From JACDDK01 sp041747155 (GTDB taxonomy: Bacteria; Actinomycetota; Rubrobacteria; Rubrobacterales; Rubrobacteraceae): a DNA stretch of 27,273 nt. This document shows, one piece after another, positions 23,455 through 27,273 of this stretch. Each line of letters begins with the position of its first letter. Within the stretch, counting starts at the first letter, position 1. Position numbers and translations under genes: made by a program. The stretch is taken from the NCBI GenBank assembly GCA_041747155.1, contig JBGTFQ010000169.1, positions 1-27,273 on the forward strand, in the 5' to 3' direction. Under the pieces are notes generated by a model, which ran no database searches, was not told the DNA's origin, and was given only the letters and a program-made list of their open reading frames with translations.

Positions 23455-24492
23455 AGCGAGCAGCTCTTTGATGACTCCGTCGATCCACTGGAGATCTACG
23501 GAACTGTCACCGCTTCCCGCGAAGTGACCCCACACCCCCGGAACCACTCGTACCTCCCCGTTGGGGATGTACTGCGACGCGTACTCTTCGTCCTCCGGCG
23601 GGAAGTACAGATCCTTCTTGGCGGGCATGGCGATGAGCTTGGCCTTTATAGACTGCAGCGCCTTGATGTGGTCGCCGTCGAACCCGGGCGTCGCACCAAC
23701 ATCGCCATACTGCCATGTCCAGAGCATCGCCAGCAGGTCATTGACGTCGCGACGGTCGAGAAAGTGGCCTTCCCAGTAATCGACGAGGAAATCTTCCAAC
23801 GTCGGAAACGCGAGATCCATGCCGAGCCTTCGCGAATGACCCATCTCCGTGTACAGGCGATCCCAGTAGAATGCCTGAGAGAAGCCCCAGCCAGCATACA
23901 CGCGCCCAGCCGCGCGGAGGCACTCCACCGGCTTTTCGTCATAGAAGCCGCCCTTGAAGCTTTCGGGGCCAGTGAGCGCCGCCTTCACGCCTTCTAGGAA
24001 GACAAAGTTGTGCTCGCTGGTTTTGGAGGAGCCGCAAAACGGGGCCGCACGTTGCACCATGTCGGGATAGCTGACGGCCCACTGATAGGTCTGCCCCGCG
24101 CCCATAGACCAGCCAGTGACAAGCACCAAGGTCTCGATCCCGAAGTGCTCGGTGACAAGCTTGTGCTGGGTCTCGACCTGGTCGTAGAAGGTGACATTCG
24201 GGAAATTCGCTTGGTCGTGCGGCGGCGGAGTGTTGCTCGGCGAGCTTGAGAGCCCATTGCCGAGCATGTTCGGGACGATTATGAAGTACTTCGCAGGGTC
24301 AAGGGACATGCCTTCACCGATGAGCCACTCGTTGTCCCAGTGGAAGCCCGAGTACCAGGTCGGGTAGACGATTGCGTTGCTTTTGTCCTCATTCAGCGTG
24401 CCAAAGGTCTTGTACGCTAGCTTGGCATCTCGCAGGGTCGCGCCTTCTTGCAGCACGACATCCCCTAACTCAAAGACTTCGTAGTCGTTCAC
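23449..24492 (-). CDS. Alpha/beta hydrolase, MetX (homoserine acetyltransferase)-like
   Basis: A 347-residue alpha/beta-fold protein. The nucleophile is S129 in TGWSMGAGQ, the acid is probably the Asp in PAKKDLYFPPED, and the catalytic His lies in VWGHFAGSG. The N-terminal half (LAYKTFGTLNEDKSNAIV, then YFIIVPNMLGNGLSSSPSN) matches the MetX/homoserine O-acetyltransferase-like group. Whether it is an acyltransferase or a hydrolase is uncertain; many genomic relatives are annotated only as alpha/beta hydrolase. GTG start with GAGAGGAG 5 nt upstream. A strong promoter 320 bp upstream, separated from it by two gene fragments, probably drives it. Confidence 0.88.
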   Translation of the reverse strand: MNDYEVFELGDVVLQEGATLRDAKLAYKTFGTLNEDKSNAIVYPTWYSGFHWDNEWLIGEGMSLDPAKYFIIVPNMLGNGLSSSPSNTPPPHDQANFPNVTFYDQVETQHKLVTEHFGIETLVLVTGWSMGAGQTYQWAVSYPDMVQRAAPFCGSSKTSEHNFVFLEGVKAALTGPESFKGGFYDEKPVECLRAAGRVYAGWGFSQAFYWDRLYTEMGHSRRLGMDLAFPTLEDFLVDYWEGHFLDRRDVNDLLAMLWTWQYGDVGATPGFDGDHIKALQSIKAKLIAMPAKKDLYFPPEDEEYASQYIPNGEVRVVPGVWGHFAGSGDSSVDLQWIDGVIKELLAS

Positions 24493-24526
24493 GAATGCTC
24501 CTCTCTTTCGATAGTCTCATCGTCGG

Positions 24527-24645
24527 TTACAAAGCCGCTGGTCGGGAGAAAATGACCCGTACCGGTTCGGTTGTTACCACTCCCTTGTCTACCAGCTCGT
24601 CGAGCTGAGGCAAGATGTCCTCGACCTTTGCTTCTATATCGTCGT
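24527..24645 (-). pseudogene. C-terminal fragment resembling a DUF190 protein
   Basis: The frame ending at the TAA at 24527-24529 reads DDIEAKVEDILPQLDELVDK and continues with GVVTTEPVRVIF. This resembles the C-terminal half of DUF190 proteins (a D-x-x-x-x-IxxflPxLdelvxeGlvT pattern). It has no start codon and overlaps, in another frame, the end of the acetamidase fragment, which indicates a deletion junction near 24640. The match covers about 35 residues, so the family name is tentative. Confidence 0.4.
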
Positions 24646-24807
24646 GCTGCCCCAACCCATGCCGGCGAGATCTTCAGAAGCGGAGTTTGGCGGATGCAGC
24701 CCCAAATCCAAAACGTCAACGACCAGAATATCTCCAGGCTCCGCATCGTCGATCGCGATAGGGCCCGAGAGTACGTGGTTGAATAAGAGGTCCATATCGC
24801 GAATGTC
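24634..24807 (-). pseudogene. N-terminal-region fragment of an acetamidase/formamidase
   Basis: The frame ending at the TAG at 24634-24636 reads DIRDMDLLFNHVLSGPIAID and then DAEPGDILVVDVLDLG. It matches the FmdA/AmdA family segment in which a VRDVDLxxxHxLSGPIxVxGAEPGDLLVV pattern is characteristic. The roughly 300 residues that should follow, including the rest of the catalytic site, are gone. About 57 residues survive in total. It lies directly downstream of a strong promoter, so it was probably the original first gene of this transcript. Confidence 0.65.
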
Positions 24808-24816
24808 ATGTGTATA

Positions 24817-24846
24817 ATATTACAAAAACTCAATTCTATTTGTCAA
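24817..24846 (-). promoter_or_regulatory. Strong sigma70-type promoter reading toward the MetX-like gene
   Basis: On the minus strand a perfect TTGACA (24841-24846) and TAATAT (24817-24822) are 18 bp apart, in a markedly AT-rich stretch. Transcription would first cross the acetamidase and DUF190-like fragments and then the MetX-like gene. Confidence 0.6.
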
Positions 24847-25006
24847 GGGAGGATAGATGCCTAGATGCAATCAAACGAACGTACGTGCAACCATGAAGTT
24901 TTTGGTTTCCGAGAATTGATGCTCTCGGCTATTCACCCACGTGCATAAAATTAGATCTATATTTTGTGGATCCACTTTCTCCAGCTCGTCTTGGGGGTCG
25001 ACGAGC

Positions 25007-25168
25007 TCACCGCAGGCCCACACCACCCAACCCGATAGATACGCTGATTACTTGAGCTTGCAACCGCTCTTTGGCTTTCTCGCACCAGACTGCGACCTTG
25101 TTGTAGAGTTCATCCACCGGGTACTCCCCATCCGTTCTTTTGTAGCCACTCGCGCTGCTTGTCAGCAT
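25007..25168 (-). CDS. Possible small protein or remnant of unknown function
   Basis: A 53-residue frame with a polar, helical middle (DELYNKVAVWCEKAKERLQA) that looks protein-like, but no clear ribosome binding site before its ATG. A neighbouring frame also shows a protein-like stretch (KQREWLQKNG) just upstream, so this may be a frameshifted remnant. No family recognised. The rest of 24847-25217 shows nothing I can name. Confidence 0.25.
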   Translation of the reverse strand: MLTSSASGYKRTDGEYPVDELYNKVAVWCEKAKERLQAQVISVSIGLGGVGLR

Positions 25169-25217
25169 TTCAGTTGGTCAGCTTGGTAGCGGTTCATCTG
25201 ATGGGCTTGCTCGGATG

Positions 25218-25415
25218 CTAGGTTTCTTCGCGGATGATCTTCTCTAGAGATAATCGGCTGCGGCTTAGCTCTGACTCGATTATCGACAACCGGGATAGCG
25301 AGACTTCATTCAGCCGGTCGCGTTCGACCTCCCGCGCTACCGCTGCGGTGGCTTCTTCTATGGCGGTCACGGCACTCTGTAAACTTAGTAGATCCTCGTT
25401 ATTCATACGCGGCAT
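25218..25415 (-). CDS. Small coiled-coil protein of unknown function
   Basis: A 65-residue, highly charged protein predicted to be helical, with heptad-like spacing of Leu, Ile and Val from about residue 9 to 60 (LLSLQSAVTAIEEATAAVAR, then LSRLSIIESELSRSRLSLEK). No Cys, signal peptide or membrane segment. GAGG lies 4 nt before the ATG at 25415, which supports that start over the ATG four codons later. It is surrounded by remnants, so it may be a surviving accessory gene. I do not recognise a family. Confidence 0.5.
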   Translation of the reverse strand: MPRMNNEDLLSLQSAVTAIEEATAAVAREVERDRLNEVSLSRLSIIESELSRSRLSLEKIIREET

Positions 25416-25495
25416 CTTACCTCAAGCTCTGGCCTCCGGAAGGCTTGCAGTTCATGCAAGAAAGTGATTTCAGGATGATTCGTTTAGAGCTTTTC

Positions 25496-26060
25496 TCAGG
25501 GGGTGCGGATCCGCTGTGGAGTAGAGCATCTCAGCAGTTCAGCTTTTTCCGACGCGCTGGGCGGCTGAAAGCCACCGAAGGTGGCGTGCCGACCGACCAC
25601 GGCCAGGTTATCCTCGATCTCTGGCTCCGCGCCCTCTGGCGGCGGCGCCTCCACTTTGCCCGCACCCTCCTCAATCTGTCGGCGGATGCTCTCAAGCGTC
25701 GCTGAGATGCCCTCCGCCAGGGGATCTTGGTCCCTGGCCGACTCTTCTCGGATCTCACGCTCCGACGAGCGCGATCGCGGCTCCGAAGAGCAGCAACTCG
25801 TTAAAGCCGTCCACGAACGCTTGTGTCGGATTTGCGCCCACCGCAGAGGCCCGGGCTGGGGCTCTCTGGAGGACCCGCCCCGAGCCCGGCCACGCCGAAG
25901 GCTGCGCCGAGTTGGCGGAAGGTGTTGTTGCTGCCGGCGGCCATGCCGCTACTTTCCGGGCCGACCACTCCTAAAGCAGCCGCCGCCAGAAGCGGGTTGA
26001 CGAGGCCCAGTCTTGTCGCCCACCCCAGGAACTTGTCGTAACCACCGAAAATTCGGGTCA
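25496..26060 (-). pseudogene. Frameshifted C-terminal remnant of a DHA2/EmrB-type MFS exporter
   Basis: Three minus-strand frames in succession make one protein end. The first reads RLGLVNPLLAAAALGVVGPE and GMAAGSNNTFRQLGAAFGVA, the conserved motif region of 14-helix drug exporters. After a frameshift near 25885 it continues as QAFVDGFNELLLFGAAIALV, the last membrane helix, to a stop. A further frameshift near 25760 leads into a hydrophilic tail (EIREESARDQDPLAEGISAT) ending at the TGA at 25496-25498. The first ten or so helices are absent. I read this as a deleted and frameshifted gene. The tail's assignment to the same gene is inferred. Confidence 0.65.
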
Positions 26061-26103
26061 GGTCGGTTGACGAACCCGTCGCGAACACCCTAGTCTTATT
26101 CTC

Positions 26104-26182
26104 ACAGCCGTAAAGGCTGTCTAAAACACCACACAAACGCTGCACGAATGCTACACTTCGCGTACACAGAAAACGTAAGTGT
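26104..26182 (+). promoter_or_regulatory. Repeat-rich leader upstream of the alpha/beta hydrolase gene
   Basis: Two structures lie in 80 bp. ACAGCC (26104-26109) and GGCTGT (26115-26120) form a short hairpin without a T-tract. ACACTT (26153-26158) and AAGTGT (26177-26182) form an inverted repeat with 18-bp spacing, a candidate operator. No convincing -35/-10 pair was found. Confidence 0.3.
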
Positions 26183-26200
26183 TAGCGGGGAGGTAGCTAG

Positions 26201-26917
26201 ATGAAGGTGGTTTTCGTACATGGGGCTCTGGTATACGACGGGGCGTGGTGGTGGCACCGGATGGTGGAACCGCTTGCTGCCCTCGGTTTGGGCAGCCGGG
26301 CGGTGGAGTTGCCGAGTTGTGTTGCTCCTTCGGGCACCCCTGAGGGGAACGCTGGAGACATGTACGCCGACGCCGACGCGGTCCGCTCCGCGCTCGACGA
26401 GGAGGACGGACCCGTTGTGCTGTTGGGCCACTCATACGGTGGCATGGTCACCACCGACGCCGCAGCAGGACAGGAGAACGTCAAGCACCTCGTCTACCTG
26501 ACTTCGGTGATGCCCGAGCACGACGAGACGATGGCAAGCCTGGGAGGATCGACAGAGCCGGGACCGTGGATGGACCCACGCCCGGAGGAGGGTACGATGG
26601 GTATCAAGGGTGATCTGATGCCCGATGCCTTCATGCAGGACTGCGACGAAGAGGCGGTCGTGGGGGCTTTGGAGCGCCTCACCCGCCAGCCTTTGGCGGT
26701 TTTCGGGCAGAGCCCGCGTGCCGTCGCGTGGCGCGAGAAACCCTCGACCTACCTCGTATGCGCCGAAGATCGGGCGACCCCGCCCGAGGTCCAGCGCGAG
26801 TACGCTAAGAGGGCTAGTCGGGTCGTGGAGCTACCGACCGGCCACCACCCGATGCTCTCGCGACCAGAGCTGCTGGCCCGGGTTCTGGCGGAGGCAGCCG
26901 CCGCGCCGGACGAGTAA
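26201..26917 (+). CDS. Alpha/beta hydrolase (esterase-like)
   Basis: A 238-residue cytoplasmic alpha/beta hydrolase of the small esterase/MenH-like group. It opens with the oxyanion-hole segment VFVHGALVYDGAWWWHRM. The nucleophile is S78 in LLGHSYGGM, an acid candidate lies in YLVCAEDRATPP, and the catalytic His is in the GHHPMLSRPELLA ending. The ATG has GGGGAGG about 7 nt upstream. It stands alone between the MFS remnant and a transposase fragment, with an inverted repeat in its leader. Substrate unknown. Confidence 0.88.
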   Translation: MKVVFVHGALVYDGAWWWHRMVEPLAALGLGSRAVELPSCVAPSGTPEGNAGDMYADADAVRSALDEEDGPVVLLGHSYGGMVTTDAAAGQENVKHLVYLTSVMPEHDETMASLGGSTEPGPWMDPRPEEGTMGIKGDLMPDAFMQDCDEEAVVGALERLTRQPLAVFGQSPRAVAWREKPSTYLVCAEDRATPPEVQREYAKRASRVVELPTGHHPMLSRPELLARVLAEAAAAPDE

Positions 26918-27090
26918 GGAGCCGTGACCCAGGATTGTTGTGGGTGAGTCGCTGCGCTCGCGACCGGTCGAGTTGTCTGCGACAGCGCGAGTATGGTGCG
27001 GGCGACATACGCGGATTCGAGTGCCAGTTCTTGTAGCATTTGACTTTATTGAAGCAGGGATCTGAGTATTACTCGATGCTGTTGGCGAAT
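26918..27090. other. Spacer between the hydrolase gene and the transposase fragment
   Basis: No gene recognised. An 11-bp palindrome GAGTATTACTC is found at 27064-27074, just beyond the transposase stop. It could belong to the insertion element's end, but no terminal inverted repeat can be confirmed because the other end is outside the window. Confidence 0.3.
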
Positions 27091-27273
27091 TCAGCTCGGA
27101 CGTTCCCATGCCGCTAATTTCGCGAAGGTAGAGACCCGGTTCTTCGGGGGAGTGAAACCACTCAGCCACTCTTTCACCCGAAGGATGCTGAGCGCTACGG
27201 CCATGAACACATGCTCCAGATTTACCTTCTGCTGCCCTCTGTAACGAGCCCGCCTGACACCGAGAAGACTAAC
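27091..27273 (-). mobile_element. C-terminal part of an IS transposase (DDE type), cut by the window edge
   Basis: The minus-strand frame enters at the right edge and stops at the TGA at 27091-27093, giving 60 residues. It contains RRARYRGQQKVNLEHVFMAV and then ALSILRVKEWLSG. The pattern of a Tyr-Arg-Gly motif followed by a helix ending in Leu-Arg and Trp-Leu is typical of the C-terminus of IS1182-like/DDE transposases. Completeness of the element cannot be judged. Confidence 0.65.

Noticed and set aside
24489..24833. 114-codon minus-strand frame before the MetX-like gene
   Set aside because: The two other minus-strand frames of the same DNA carry recognisable acetamidase and DUF190-like fragments, so this frame is a shadow.
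26104..26120. ACAGCC/GGCTGT hairpin as an intrinsic terminator
   Set aside because: No T-run follows on either strand and no active gene clearly ends there.
1..27273. CRISPR array, tRNA or rRNA genes
   Set aside because: No regularly spaced repeats, no cloverleaf-like sequence and no ribosomal RNA signature were seen on reading either strand.

Overview
The window looks like a chromosomal stretch of a high-GC Gram-positive bacterium of the Actinomycetota, plausibly a Rubrobacter-like lineage. This is inferred from lipoprotein-type secretion, strong AGGAGG-type ribosome binding sites, GTG/TTG starts and the gene content. No rRNA, tRNA or CRISPR array was seen. Both ends are cut through genes: an unrecognised C-terminus on the left and an IS-type transposase C-terminus on the right.

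Region 1 (1-4852): a fragment and a dehydrogenase remnant, then a minus-strand sugar module. It contains a LacI-family regulator, a lipoprotein sugar-binding protein, a permease and a single-domain ATPase (FrcBCA-like order). A sigma70-type promoter between the regulator and the binding protein carries two copies of a TGACAAnGTTGTCA-like operator.

Region 2 (5129-12133, plus strand): an OmpR-type response regulator and histidine kinase, a small helical protein behind a promoter with 11-bp-phased direct repeats, a MacB/FtsX-type ABC transporter, a 23-codon coupled micro-ORF, a ferric-reductase/MsrQ-like membrane protein, a TVP38/TMEM64 protein and a DedA-like protein. The DedA-like gene loses its 3' end where a decayed tyrosine recombinase (about 12016-12645) begins.

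Region 3 (12717-21757) is the most interesting part. A minus-strand operon runs pxpB-pxpC-pxpA-biotin carrier protein-amidase-molybdenum hydroxylase large subunit. It is divergent from bioY-biotin carboxylase on the plus strand. Together these genes hold, as separate polypeptides, every domain type of a urea amidolyase (amidase, biotin carboxylase, two-part carboxyltransferase, biotin carrier), plus the LamB/YcsF protein of 5-oxoprolinase, a biotin uptake protein and an orphan form II CoxL-like subunit. I infer a split, biotin-dependent system for carboxylating and opening a cyclic amide or lactam; the substrate is unknown.

Region 4 (21760-27273): a DMT-family transporter, a MetX-like alpha/beta hydrolase, a small helical protein and a second alpha/beta hydrolase lie among decayed genes. 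The decayed genes are a membrane protein C-terminus, an acetamidase N-terminal fragment joined to a DUF190-like tail, and a frameshifted DHA2-type MFS exporter. A transposase fragment ends the window, so this flank looks like an accessory region that has undergone repeated deletion.
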